In this document: positions 47,023 through 59,340 of the stretch, in pieces
Layout of the letters: the number at the start of each line of letters is the position of its first letter
How positions within the stretch are numbered: the stretch's first letter is position 1
Source of the DNA: Phycomyces nitens
Taxonomy: Eukaryota; Mucoromycota; Mucoromycetes; Mucorales; Phycomycetaceae
Length of the DNA stretch: 64,000 nucleotides
Reading direction: 5' to 3'
NCBI GenBank assembly: GCA_022702545.1
Contig: JAHRBC010000003.1
Span: 62,001-126,000 of the forward strand
Program-made: the position numbers and the translations under genes
Notes under the pieces: generated by a model
Told to the model about the DNA's origin: nothing
What the model saw: only the letters and a program-made list of their open reading frames with translations
Database searches by the model: none

Positions 47023-48208
47023 TTATTGTCTCAGTGACCATTGAGGAAGGGAGGAAGAAAGCCCCTCAGGGACTGCTAAATCCGCAACGCGGCCAAATAC
47101 TCTTGGGAGCATTTGGCGCACGTTGACACCCAAGCCAAGGAGCGAGTACGAGTCCAACAACTCAATCAACTGATTGAACTAATATACATTCATTAGAATA
47201 TTATTTTATGATTCAAAAGCAATAAAAAATTTATTTAAATAATATGTTACCTCATCGCTCCTCCAGCCTGGGCGTACTGTGCGGATCATCCGCCGGCCAG
47301 GAACTCCAGGAAACTCATCCTCAGACTCACCCTCAGACATTGCTGCCTTTTGGATGAGTGCTGAGCAATCATTGCCTATCGCATTGTCAATGGCATCCTT
47401 GTTGGAGAGGTATGCCATTCGACGGCGATGGAAATGCTAATCAAACATATGTTTAATATTGTTTTTCAATCTCAAGTCTTTTAGATGCTATACTATTACA
47501 TACATCAGCTTCCCGGCCGGCTTTTCTGGCACGAGCATTTGCGGCTACCCGTGCCTCAGGAGACGCCCTCTCCTGGCGACGCCTTCTGCAAAAGTTCCGG
47601 TAGACACTGTCCCGAAGATCCCTTTGGCGCAAGCCAGTGTTGATGAACGTTGGGCCCAGGTAGGCAAGGAGTTCAAGAACCAACTCCTTGTTGGGAGATT
47701 CATTGAAATGAACCTCCGTTCTCCACCTGGGCCTGTTGTTGTTGGCTTGCACCATAGCCAGGTTGTTTGACCTGAAATTGGGCCTCCACAGATAGTCTCA
47801 TATATGTCGCTATTAAATTTTTATAAGCCAATGAATTGGTAAGCTATTGAGAATATTAATACTTACAAACGCTTCTGTGGCGGCACCAGGGTTATACTCC
47901 ACCACAGCTGGGATGATGGGAGCTGGGCCAGTGGCAGGGATGGCAACAGGACCAGGAGCAGGGCCAACAATGGTGAATAGCTCCTCACCAAAGGCAGAAG
48001 CAAGCTCGGCGGCAGGAACTGCACTGTTGTTGGCAGCCACCAACTCAGCCAAACTGTCAATAGCCTCGACAGTACTGGCGTTGCCTTCGATGCTGGTGCC
48101 AATGCGAGAATCTACCCTGACAAGGATGTTTTGAATATCCTGCAAGGTCTCCAACAATTGGAGTTGCTCATCGGTTGAGCGAGAAGTGGGAGTGGATCTT
48201 GGTGCCAT
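47023..48208 (-). pseudogene. P2 of element E, frameshifted at the start of exon 2
   Basis: Exon 1 (from 48208) encodes MAPRSTPTSRSTDEQLQ, a coiled-coil-like stretch and an Ala/Pro-rich tail. Exon 2 should begin D-I-x-E-Y-L-W-x-P-x-F, and both halves of that motif are readable but in different frames (near 47795), implying an indel. The rest is intact: QANNNRPRWRTEVHF, SPNKELVLELLAYLGP, VYRNFCRRRRQE, then AMSEGESEDE and RPGWRSDE in exon 3 and DLAVPEGL...PQWSLRQ in exon 4, stop at 47023. Confidence 0.8.
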
Positions 48209-48544
48209 GGTCTATAGAATATCATATGTTTTCAAAATTAGCTTTATATTCTCTTTATAAATTATAGACTCTACTCTTTACATACAAAATACTTGGTTTG
48301 CGAGTGCAGGAGGGTCGATTCAATTGTAAATAGATGGTCTTTATATACACAGATGAGTTTAATAAACAGATTCCTAATTACCCTTTGTATACTCTGTATA
48401 AATTAATAAAAAAATAATTTTGGATCTCTGCTTGAAATTAAATATCATTTCTTTCTTTCTTTTTGTTCTATCTTCTTATCTCTGTTGTTTTATCTCTACG
48501 TGGGTTTCTAATAAGACATTCTTTATACTAACAAATTAATGGCT

Positions 48545-49365
48545 TCTTTATAAATGTATACTCATCCCAATACATTCTCTTTACATTGCCCATCTAGACT
48601 AATCATGGTCAGTTACATGTGCCGGTGCCATCTTGCAAGTTATTCTGATTGTCTCTTTCTATCCTGTAGACCTCTTCCACTTGTACAGCCTATTATATGG
48701 TGCCATCATCAGTGCCAGGGTAAATAAAATCTTTTCGTGTCCAATTTCTTTTTTCTCAACGTTTGTTATTCTACAATAGGCCGCCGCCATCACTGTCTAC
48801 CCCATCTGCCTCCTTCATCATCTACAACTGGTTATCATAATGGTAATGCCGTTTCTTGGTCTTTGTGCTTTTCTCTAATATTATTCTGGCTATTTACTAA
48901 TACTTTTCTATATTCTTAAAAAGTTATTGTTGGCCGCCATATACCATCCCTCTACTATAATCGCCAACTCTGTTTTTGGTATGTAAATCGATTTTTCTAT
49001 CACTCAATTCACCCATATTAATTTATTTTATCCCATCTCTAGTCAATCTAATCATACAAGATGCCATGCCGCACAACTCTGCCCCTCTTTGCCCATTCTT
49101 ATCCAATCCTTGCAATGTAAGTATAATATCCCTTGCATCTTGAATAGCACCCGCACTTTTGAATATATGTCACTAATATAACTTTTATTATATCAGAATA
49201 CTACTGCAACCACCCAAATTGCTGCCGGACCCTATTTTCAGGTATTGTTCAGTAGAGAAGTATCCGATCCAAGTAATATCAAATAGGCTGGTAGAAGCGG
49301 CAAGGATAGACAGTAATAGTATTAGAGCTTGTGTATAGAACCATTCTATTCTTTCCAATAAACAC
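48545..49365 (+). other. Unit 3 of element E, spliced unit with a single cassette pair
   Basis: The simplest version of the unit: TATA box 48547-48554, leader ending 48607, alpha 48670-48719 (50 nt), beta 48780-48842 (63), gamma 48924-48978 (55), delta 49043-49116 (74), epsilon 49197-49286 (90, TAG stop), AATAAA 49357-49362. All junctions are GT-AG. From beta onward one frame is open to the stop, with an ATG as the last codon of beta. The leader has a TAG in the frame leading into alpha, so translation would have to start inside the cassette or at the beta ATG. Function unknown. Confidence 0.68.
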
Positions 49366-49813
49366 AAATATAAACCATAAACCTTTTAAGTACGGGGTAT
49401 AAAATGATGGAAAGAGTAATTATTGCTTGATTATACAATAATGAGTTTCAAAGAGTGGTCAATACTGGCAGTTTGAATGGGTAAACAATAATAAACCCTC
49501 ACTATTAGCGTATGAAAAACAACAATAAGATCGCCCTTTCAAGATGTAAACACAATACCTGTACACCAAAAACATAATGTCGGATGTAACAATTGAGTAT
49601 ATCAAGTCAGTTAAGCATGTCAAAAATGCTAACAAACCTTTGTTCCGTTCGCTGTCACAACTTTTACCATGTTTATTTCGAGTCTTACAACCTGATAGGA
49701 ACCTAGGTTCTCCTATCTGTCATATCTGTGTTTTACCATAGAAAATTCGCGACTTTTCACATATTTATTTACAGTTTTACACATGATCTACTTTTACCGT
49801 TTTCCCAGTGAAA

Positions 49814-50653
49814 GGCTTTAATACCAATCGTAAAGCCGGTTTTGAGAAGACATACATGAATAAGTTTGTCCAAAGTGGTTCAAAAGGTGACTTTTACCAA
49901 GCTCATCTCGCCACCATCACCAGCCCAAGTCATCTTGCTCTGTTCAACAGACTGTCTCCCACCACTGTGTTTGCGCCTCAGCAAAATAGGCTGTCGATTT
50001 TTTCTCTCCCTGCCTTTTTGGAATCAGCAATGGATCCAACAAAGCAAACGTTTGGCAATGAGCCCCTTCCGTCATCTGCCCTGCCATTGGTCCTGAAAAC
50101 ACCAACAACAATGAGGAAAATTGAGTACGAATGCCTGCTGAAGTATTACAAGATGGAATATGCCGATGATGATCTTTGCAGTGCAAAGAACATCATTAGA
50201 AGCACAAACTTTGTCAATGACAGAATCCAGAAGTTTACCTCGATAAATCTTCTTGGACAAGTCTATAAAGGCAGCGAGGGGGCAAACGGAAGAGGTTCAT
50301 ATATCCAGGCAATGTATATTGAGAAAAACGGTGATTCTGGGGAGATATACGCTGGTCGTATTAAATATCTTTTCGTTCACAATTTTTCGCCAACCCCTAC
50401 TCCAGCCAACTTTCTTGTGCGCCTGAATCCTCAGCATGTTTTTGCTTTTGTTGAGTGGTATGAAATCCCTTACCATCAACCAAGAATCAACCAGGGTATT
50501 GAGCTGTATAAGCCAACTTTTCAAAAGTACAACTATGATAATATTTTGCCTGTCCATTGCATCCTTTCGCCAATTGCGATAGGCAATCATATTTCTGGTC
50601 GTGGTGCAGCCAAAGTTCTTGTCATTCCCTTGCCTAGAAAGCTTTATGCTTAG
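49814..50653 (+). pseudogene. Tnp2-type transposase of element D, 3' part
   Basis: Continues the frame from 43556 after element E: GFNTNRKAGFEKTYMNKF, matching the segment after FERYNG in all relatives, then the variable C-terminal third with FGNEPLPSSALPLV, VYKGSEGANGRGSYIQAM and YAGRIKYLFVHNF, ending VIPLPRKLYA. Unbroken to the stop at 50653. The 122 bases to the P2 stop codon contain an AT-rich (TTA)n run and no gene. Confidence 0.92.
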
Positions 50654-50775
50654 ACTTCTTTTTCTTTTTTATTATTATTATTATTATCTTTCACTATCTT
50701 ATATAAAACATACAATACTTGTGTATTCAAAACAATATTAATGAAAGTATAGGAATGAGAGATGCAAGTAATTGT

Positions 50776-51961
50776 TTATTCACATTTTGTCCACGCGGGC
50801 ATTTTGGCTACTAAGCCACGAGGAATTGCTTTTGATACAACTATGTGATGGCGAGCCTTCAGCTGGCCTGCTCTCTTTCCCAAATCACTTATTGCAAGAG
50901 TATCGAGAAAGTCAAAGAACTCATTCAACTATCCAAATATTTTCTTTGTTAAACATATAATAAAAGTGGAAATATATGTTATAGCTACCTCATCACTTCG
51001 CCAGCTTGGGCGAAGCACTGTTACAGTTGTGTCTGTATCACTTTCGTCATCAGACATGACATCTCTATAAAAGACGCCACTGTAGTCTCTCCCAAACTTT
51101 TTGATGGAGGCGGCCTTGTGTTTGGCAAACGTTCTCTTCCGTCTCTTGAAGAGCTAAAAAATATAATGATAAATATATTTATGTTTCTCTTATTTTTTAT
51201 AGAGCCACCTACGTCTGTCTTGCGATTGCCTCTTCTGTTTGCCTTTTTTTTGGCTTCTTTGCCCTCCAGTGAGAGCTTGCTGTTGGCCATGCAGTTGTAA
51301 TAGTTGTTTACTATCATACCACATAATTCTTTTGTTGGAACAAAGGCAGACTCACTCTGGCCACGCAGATACACCAACAAGTCATCTGCTACATTCTTGT
51401 TGACCTCATCAGACAACCCAACACTGACATCCCAAGTCATCTTTGCATCATTCTCACTTATTGTTTGGGGATCATCAGTGTTGAGATTCATGTTTCTGAG
51501 GCGATCACGAATGAGTTTCTAGTTTATATTGATTAATAATGATTCAAGCAGTGTTTACTTTTAATATTTACTGAGATCTTTAGGTTTCTGCTATTGCCAA
51601 CAACATCTCGCAGTTGGATCTCAAAATTACTACTCTGGATAGCCTGTGGACCGGCCAACTGAGGAGCTTCTTGTCTCTTCATTGCATCAAAGACAAGACC
51701 ATCCACGGAGGTCATCATTTTGCTTCCACTATCCTTGAGTGTGCCGACATCATTGCACATAGTTGTCATTTTTTTGTCCAAGGTGGACAAGAGGTTGACT
51801 ATGTTATCAAATTCCTCTCTAGAAACCCCAACAACATCTTGTCTAGGAACAAGAGAAGGATGAACAGGTCCTACACGGCCATTGCTGACAGTATTAATCA
51901 ATGGTCTGGACATTGATCCATTTGCAGATGCATTTCTGGCGGTATTGATTCTTGGTGCCAT
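50776..51961 (-). CDS. P2, transposon-associated protein of unknown function (element D)
   Basis: Four exons, apparently intact: exon 1 from 51961 (MAPRINTARNASANGS, coiled-coil-like FDNIVNLLSTLDKKMTTM), exon 2 from about 51519 (KLIRDRLRNMNL..., KMTWDVSVGLSDEVNK, basic KKKANRRGNRKTDV), exon 3 (basic KRRKRTFAKHK, then RDVMSDDESDTD and LRPSWRSDE), exon 4 (LNEFFDFLDTL...AIPRGLVAKMPAWTKCE). It is the most diverged P2 together with that of element C, yet retains the acidic MSDDES box, RPSWRSDE and the final P-A-W. Convergent with the transposase. Confidence 0.8.
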
Positions 51962-52254
51962 TTTCTTAATTATTCAATAAATAAATCAGCATATATAATA
52001 TATTTTGATAGCCCATTATGAACTTACATGATAAAGAAGATGGTGGTTAGAGTTATTGAAAGAGTAAAGAAGTATATGTAGATATTAATAAGAATATAAG
52101 AGACTCTATTATACTTTGTCTATAAACCAAGACGGAGTCAAATTCTTATTAATATATAGACCAAAACCTTTTTCTTGGGCACTTTCAATGTATAACTAAC
52201 ATGACTCTCCGATTTCAAAGCAAGAGAGAATGATCATGCGTATTTCAGGGGGCA

Positions 52255-52960
52255 TAGATATTTTAATCGTAATTTTTATTTTTTATTCTTTTACCCTTTT
52301 TCTGCTCTTTAACACTATGTAAGTATATCACCTAAAATTCTCGCACCTTACATTATATACACATAGGGTGCCAAACATCAGATTTCTTTTATACAAAAGG
52401 TAATTACTATCAATCACATTCTTTACACGTTGGTCATGTCTCTTACCATAATATTTTCAAATAGCTGCGACTTGCCATGATATCATTTTATAATCCATGT
52501 TTATCAAAAAGTTATTATTGCACCCATGTATGTATTTCTTCCTTTCTTTACTTTCTCATTTATAAAAAAGACATTGCTCTAACATGATTGCAGTTTACAT
52601 TGTATACTCTTAGTAAACCAAATATCCATTTATTCAACTGCCAAAGGTATGTATTTTCAACTATTTCTCTTGTTAAAAATATTTTTCTAATATCAATTAT
52701 AGTATATCCATGCCCAAATGTATCCATTATTACGAGCATATGAATATATACTGGCTTGTTTATATCAGTATACTCTTGTTTCTTTCATTTAATGAAATAC
52801 CCGGTTGCCAAGTAAGTACCTTGCCTTTCAACTCTATAAAATGCTATAACAAAAAATCTAAAATGTGCTCTTTTACTCAATTACTAGACTATAAAACTTG
52901 GTCAGGTAAATATAATCGGAATCCATGTTCTTCAGGTAGGAAATAAAATATGGTCTGCAA
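52255..52960 (+). other. Unit 3 of element D, candidate spliced transcription unit
   Basis: Plausible GT-AG introns are ATG/GTAAGT-like at 52319 to CATAG 52366, AAAG/GTAATT at 52399 to AATAG 52465, ATG/GTATGT-like at 52527 to TTGCAG 52591, AAAG/GTATGT at 52646 to TATAG 52702, and CAA/GTAAGT at 52812. It lies in the same place as unit 3 of other elements but is not similar in sequence to them. No consistent coding frame was recognised; 52961-53480 shows only AT-rich subterminal DNA. Confidence 0.35.
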
Positions 52961-54272
52961 GAACCATTAGACGTATTATTAGAATAAGACCATGTAGTCC
53001 AGATCAAGAGATTATATTACTGCAAGTGCTTTTACAAATAAAAATATTATAATAAAATATACAAAATTATTATATCCTACCAAAACAAAATCAATATCAA
53101 ATGTGTTTTTTTAAAAATCCGATCAATACCAGGTGTTGTTGAAGCAATTGATCCAATAGAATGAATCAATAGGCAGCCGAAACCACCTAGTATTGAAAAA
53201 ATAACAGCTCTCTCAAATCCAGGTGGTTTATAAATGGGGTTTTTTAGTAATCTATATTTGTAATTTTACAGATACTTGGCTTTCAATTAAGGTTCGCACA
53301 CAGATAATGTACCTAAGCTCCCTTTCATAATGACAAAGTAATCAATACCATTTGGGCAAAAATCCAATATTATGTCAGCTAGGTATTCTATAATATTATG
53401 CTGTCAAGCATTATTATGTTACATAATATCCCAATAACCAACACCTGTTATTTCCATGATTTGCGTATATTTTTCCAGTGAAGCTTTCTCCACTGCAAAA
53501 ACTGTGGGGTAAAACCATGTATATAACCAGAAATAAATAGGGGAAAATTTTAGGTTTTCAGGGGAGAACAGAATACTACGAGTATGGGAGTAAGCAAGGT
53601 TTCTCCTGGGCTCAAAGTCAAATCTCATACAGGTGCAAAGTTGAAAACTTTTGGGAGAGTAGGGTTTGTTAGCTTTTTCTGCATATAGATTTTTGGTGTT
53701 TACCAGATTTTTGTGCTTAAAACTATGTTTTTAGTGTAATAAATTATGTGTTTATAAATTGAAAAGACGATTAAACACAGCAAATAAAGTTGGGGAGAAG
53801 CTGGCTTTCTCCATGGTATCAAGGATATCCTCAAGCAATTAACCAATCATCGAATACTATTACTGTGCAATCAAGCATAGAATGATCCCCCCATTGTTTT
53901 ATACCCCGTACTTATTAGGTTTATGGTTTATATTTGTGTTTATTGGAAAGAATAGAATGGTTCTGTATACAAGCTCTAATACTATTACTGTTTATCCTTG
54001 CGGCTTCTACCGGCCTACTTGATACTACCACTGGAAAAACGGCCCTGAATACACTGGTGGTATAGTAGCCCTGAACTGGTGTGAAAGCTAGTCTATTTTT
54101 CAACTCCACAGTTTTCCTTTTTTTTTATTTCGAAAATATAATTTTACTACATCCTATTGGTTTGGATACAATGAGCATTAGAATATTACTTTTTATTATT
54201 ATAAAAGTATAGCAAATAAAATACATGTAACACTCGTTTCCTTTTAATAATAATATTACAAACACAAACATC

Positions 54273-57200
54273 ATGTCTTCTTCCAACAGTATTTACAACA
54301 CCAAGTGCTATTGCACTGTATGCGGTGATAATGAAGAAGGATTCACCTATGTGACAAGAAGAACTGTCCAACATCATAACAAAAGAGCCAGAGTAGATGC
54401 AGTATTCACATCTTCAAGGGGTATTTTATTTAAAACAACAGAGTATACTTGTATATTAATATTATATTATAAATAAAGACTCTCAAAGAGAAATGATGGA
54501 AGTTGATTCTGAGTGTAAGAAATATATTTATTTAAATGTCAATGGTGTCTAACACACTATTATATTCTATATTTGTAGCTGTCATGACTTACCAACCTGG
54601 TCCCGTAGAAGAGGGCGGCCAAACAAATGTTCCTGTTTTGGAAATTGAGTCCATGCCTGCCAACGATGTCTCCATTGAGAATCGCAATGATGACAATGAG
54701 ATCTCAGTTGAGAATGACGATGGCGCCAGTGATGATGAAGATGTTGTTGAGCTTGAGCTTGAGGAGTTGGATGCCGAAGGTTTGTACATAATCATTGAAT
54801 AAAAGAAAAAGCCTGAAAAATTGAGTATTAATATTTTCTCTTTTTTTTACAATAGCCCCTTTTGAAGCCCCTGGTATGCCTGAGAACCCAGTTCACAAGT
54901 TTATTGCCATCTTCACGGTCCTTTTTACATCCCGCTACGTGGTCAACAAGGGTTCCATTGTCTTGATCGAGTTCATCAATGAGCTCTTGAAGATTTACGA
55001 GCAGGATTTCCAGCTTCCAACAAGTCTTCTTGGGCTCCAAAGAATGACTGGATTTTCCGAGATATCCAAGGGAATCCACAGATTTGTAGCATGCCAAGAT
55101 TGCCATCAAATCTACGATGAATGCATGACAGTTCCTCCCACCTGTGTGTTCCAGAAGCTTGGATCCAACTCTGTCTGCAGGTGTAAGTTGGTGAAGGAGT
55201 CGTCTGTTGGTGCCTTGGCCCCAAAAAGGGTGTTTGTCTATCAATCCGTCAAGCATGCTATGAAGACACTCTTTCTTTGCCCTGGCTTTGAGGCCAGAAT
55301 CAGACACTGGAACTCAGATCTCAAGATTCCACAGACAATGTGCGATGTCTACGACGGCGCCATGTGGAAGGACGTCAAGGACATCAACGGCACCCAGTTT
55401 ACAGTGGATCCACGCTCCCTCATGTTGGCTCTCAACATCGACTGGTTCCAACCTTTTGATGGTGTGGTGTACTCTTGTGGTGCCATTTATTTGGTCATCA
55501 ATAATCTACCTCGGGAGGAGCGATTCAAGCCAGAAAACACTATCCTCGTTGGTCTTATGCCTGGACCAAAAGAGCCAAAGTCAGAGGAGATCAACCACTA
55601 CCTGGAGCCGTTGGTAGATGAGTTGAACGAGCTCTATGTTGGAATGAATATTCCAACATTTGAGAGGCCAACTGGTGCCAGTGTCCGTGCTGCACTAATG
55701 ATGGTGGTGTGTGACATCCCAGCAGCAAGAAAGACCAGTGGATTCACCGCCCACAACAGCACATGTGCATGCTACAAATGCAATCATCAGTTCTCTCGTC
55801 TGGAAGGCACGACCAGTGTAGATTTCCGCGGTTTCGAGTTTGCTGAGTGGAGGCTTGCAAGTGGTGCTGAAAACCGGGTGCATGCTGAGGTGTGGAAAAG
55901 TGCAAGTACATCCTCAGAAAGACATCAGCTGGAGGTCGAAAATGGTGTTCGATGGTCGCAGCTGCATCGTCTTGGATACTTTGATCTAGTACGTGGAACG
56001 ATCATCGATCCCATGCACAATCTCTTTCTGGGCACGGCAAAAAGAATGGTGGAAAAGTGGACTGCCAGTGGTCTGATCGTAGACAGGGATCTTCGCGAGA
56101 TGCAGAAGATAGCCGAGACCATGGTACTGCCTGTTGGCTACAGCATGCTGAAGACGAAGATTGGCAAGGGGTTCCCCAGGATGAAAGCTGACGAATGGAA
56201 GTCGTGGGTATTGGTGTACTCTCCGGTTTTGCTGAAGTACGTTCTTCCACCAGCAAACTTTGCCAACTGGATCGATTTCGTGGACGCATGTCGTATTCTG
56301 GTCAAGCCAACAATAACGTATGATGATGTCGAGTCAGCTTACCTCCATCTCCAGCAATTCTGTCAATCGTGCGAAACGCTTTACCCTGCTACAATTCTCA
56401 CCTGCAATATGCACCTGCACCTCCATCTTCGCGACACCGTTCGTGATTTTGGACCCGTGTACGGTTATTGGCTCTTTGGGTTTGAGAGATTCAATGGCTT
56501 GTTAAAGAATATTAACACGAACAGAAGAGATGGGTTTGAGATGACCTATATGCAAAACTTCCTGGAAGATGCATACAAGAGTGACTATGACAATGCCGTT
56601 TTTCCCAATTCGAGCCAAGTCCTCTTTTCTCCTGTTCTCCAGAAACTCACGTCCACCACACCCACCATCCTCTCCTCTCCCTCTACAACCTACTGCACAT
56701 TTGACTTGCAAGACTTTCTTCGACTCTCCAACGATGCAACAATTCTTGTCAAAGGCAATGAACCGCTCTCTCCGTCTGTATTTCCTCTCTTGACCAGTAA
56801 GCCTTCCTCAATAAGTGATGTCCACTATCCTTTTTTGTTGGAGTATTACAAGAAGCAGTATGACATTCCAGACCTAGTGGACTATCGTCACGCCTCCCTC
56901 TCGCCGTTTTTTGTTGATAATCAGATTGGCAAACTGAAATCAATTGATATTCTAGGCCAAACATATGTTGGCAAGAATAGTTCTGTCAGTCGTGGGTCTT
57001 TTGTCCAGGCACTGTTCCTTGGCAGATACGGCGACCATGCAAATGCGTATACTGGCCAAATCCAGTATATGTTTACTCATTCCTTCATGCCACCAACCAA
57101 CCAGACAATCTGCTCAAGTCATGGAATCCAGCACACCGAGCATGTTTTTGCATTTGTCCGATGGCTTCCTCTGTCTTCAGATAGATCACGAGAAGATGAT

Positions 57201-57356
57201 GGTGTGGACATTTGCCTGCCTGAATTTTCAGATGATGACTATCAGTGCATCCTGCCTGTTCATCGCATCTTGCTTGAGGTGGCCACTGCCAAATATACAA
57301 AGAACAATGAGACGACAACACTAGTCATTCCTCTGCCAAAAAAGCAATATGCTTAA
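54273..57356 (+). CDS. Tnp2-type (CACTA/EnSpm, Plavaka-like) transposase, G2, intact
   Basis: Exons 54273-54420, 54479-54514, 54579-54779 and 54856-57356 join in frame to 961 codons plus stop. Exon 1 has CYCTVC and RRTVQHHNKRAR; exon 3 is acidic (DDNEISVENDDGASDDEDVV); exon 4 begins PFEAPGMPENPVHKF and carries the Cys pairs VACQDCHQIYDE and CRCKL, NIDWFQPFDGVVYSCGAIY, LVGLMPGPKEPKSEEINHYL, CDIPAARKTSGF, DPMHNLFLGTAKRM and GPVYGYWLFGFERFNG. It differs from G1 by scattered substitutions such as VVCDIP for VACDIP. Expected to bind its CACTG ends and catalyse cut-and-paste transposition. Confidence 0.95.
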
Positions 57357-57482
57357 ATAAATAAATAAAAACATCTTTCCTCCAAGGCAAACAATTTTAC
57401 CTTCTAAGTATGTTATTAAGACAAACTGTAACAATCAGCTTAAGAAGAGTTTTTTTTTTTAATTTTTTAATTGTTTAATTTT

Positions 57483-58612
57483 TTATTCGTCATCTCTGAC
57501 GGTCCACTGTGGTGGTGGGGGGAGCATGCTGTCAGGGACTGGTTTGGTCACGACACTGTGGAAGCGTCTTTCCATCAGCTGTCGAGAATTGTTGCCCAAG
57601 TTGACATGGGCATACAAGTCAACCATTTCGAGGAAATGGTTGAACTAAAAGAACAATTAGTTTCTATTTATTATATTTCAAAAACAATAAACTTGGCTGG
57701 AAAACAATTTACCTCGTTGCTTCGCCAACTTGGGCGCTTGACATGAACGATGCGCACACCTGGAGTCCCAGGTGTCTCATCACCAGACTCGCCATCAGAC
57801 ATTGCTCCTTTCTGAATGAGATTGGAGCAATCCCTACCCATTGCAGCATCAATGGCAGCCTTGTTCTTGGCATAGGTAAGGCCACGGCGTTTGAGGTGCT
57901 ATAGATCAATTGGTATTAATATTACTCTTAAAACTAAGCTCTGATTAGAATATAAAACACAACTTACATCACCCTCACAAGAAGAGCGCCGTGTCTTTGC
58001 CTTTGCGGCATCCCTCTTGCTAGAAGTCTGGGACTCCAGGTGACACCGACTGCGGAAGTGGTTGTGAACCTTTTCACGGATGTCACTGTTTCGCAACCTG
58101 GGGTCCCGAGACCTTTGCACCAGGAAGGCCATTAGGTTGTCCACCAACTCTTTATTTGGACTGTCGTTGAAGAAGACCTTGGTGTTCCACCTGGGCTTCC
58201 TGTTGTTGGCCTCAATTTCGGCCTGGTCATTCGACCTGAACCTTGGCATCCACATGTAGCCATGAATAAGTCTCTATTTTATAGCATTAAATTAGTGAAT
58301 TATTATTACTCTGTTACTTACAATCACTTCCGTGAGGTCCTTTGGTTTTGGCTCAGGAAGAACATTGCCAGTAGTGCTGACAACTGGGGCCACAGCAACA
58401 GGAACCACTGGCCCAGCATTTGAAGGCTGACCAGTGTTGGTGTTGCCTCCAACATTGGTACCACTTTGGCTGTTCATGGTGGTATATGCTTGTTTGAGAA
58501 AGCCTACATCGTTGCTTATTGTCAAGACAGTTTGCTTCATAGCAATTATCTCCTCCATCATCCGAGGATTCTCTGCATTGGGCTGAGGAGCGAGTGTGCG
58601 TCTGTTTGCCAT
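57483..58612 (-). CDS. P2, transposon-associated protein of unknown function (G2), intact
   Basis: Starts MANRRTLAPQPNAENP at 58612; four exons as in G1. Exon 2 has QAEIEANNRKPRWNTK, SPNKELVDNLMAFL and a basic KAKTRRSSCEGD end, exon 3 MSDGESGDETPG and KRPSWRSNE, exon 4 FNHFLEMVDLYAHVNLGNN and ends PPQWTVRDDE with stop 57485-57483. Unlike G1 it has CGA (not TGA) after NNS and the full C-run, so this copy shows the intact form. DNA-binding accessory role inferred only. Confidence 0.85.
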
Positions 58613-59340
58613 TGTCTAAAGAATATTAAAATAGTCAGTGTCAATTATATTATACTGTGTCTGGATTTAATATAAATGATATTCTTTACTTGTAACTAAA
58701 AAGATAATAAGATGATGAGAACACAAAAGAGTGAGAAAGAACAAGTCAATTATACAAAAAGCATATTATATATTAATAGCCATATACATGGCTGTATCCA
58801 AAAAGACTTCTTGTAGACTATCAGAGTTGATATCGGCAATCAAAATTGTCCTTTATTAATTAACTAGTGAGTTGGTCTCTTTGGATAAAGAAAAGACTTT
58901 GTAAAATTGGTTTTTATATATATATACTTTGGGTTTATTCTATAACACAATTAATATTACTATTCATTTAGCTTTAAATCTATTTGTCTATATATTTTAT
59001 TCTGTTTACATTATACAGGCTCTTTAACAATAAACATTATCCATCTATCCCGAAAACCTTATTCTTTGAACCAAACGATTCTTGATAGTGTTGATTACAC
59101 AGCTTTTTTTTTCACATTGATTCTGCGCCTTTATTGTAAGCCCAAGAAAATAATAAACAGCAGACTGAAACCTAGCAAAGCATATTAATCGCTCAAGATA
59201 TATTTTGGATTCCATCCATTACACCTATTCTGTCTCTATTTCAAATTCGATGTGGGCCCTTGTAATTAATCTCTCTTTTTCCCTATATCCACGCCAATTT
59301 ACTTTTCTCTTTACACTCCCATAAACACAGGCTGATTCCG

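Larger units (their letters stand above)
43557..49810. mobile_element. Element E: CACTG-type DNA transposon inserted in the transposase of D
   Basis: 6254 bp; left end CACTGGGAAAACGGTCCTGA, right end ...CTTTTACCGTTTTCCCAGTG. The target duplication AAA is present at 43554-43556 and 49811-49813, and removing one copy with the element restores the D reading frame (RYNGLVK-GFNTNRK). Carries a transposase with one nonsense codon (plus), P2 (minus) and a single-pair unit 3 (plus). Bases 49390-49810 are subterminal and show no gene. Confidence 0.97.
39492..53480. mobile_element. Element D: CACTG-type DNA transposon carrying Tc1 and element E
   Basis: Left end CACTGCAAAAATGGTGTTAA at 39492, right end ...GCGTATATTTTTCCAGTG at 53480. 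Subtracting the Tc1 element and element E leaves about 6.1 kb, the size of element C. The flanks differ (TTA before, AAG after) and the two termini are of different subtypes (CACTGC versus CACTGG), so either the target duplication was lost or D is a recombinant. It has a transposase (plus), P2 (minus) and a weakly supported unit 3 (plus). Confidence 0.8.

Noticed and set aside
53481..53490. AAGCTTTCTC after element D read as the continuation of the chromovirus pol next to element X (shared AAG flank)
   Set aside because: The order and orientation are wrong for one insertion, only 7 bases beyond the AAG are involved, and the resulting R-K before L-G-P-F does not fit the aromatic residue usual there. 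Probably chance.
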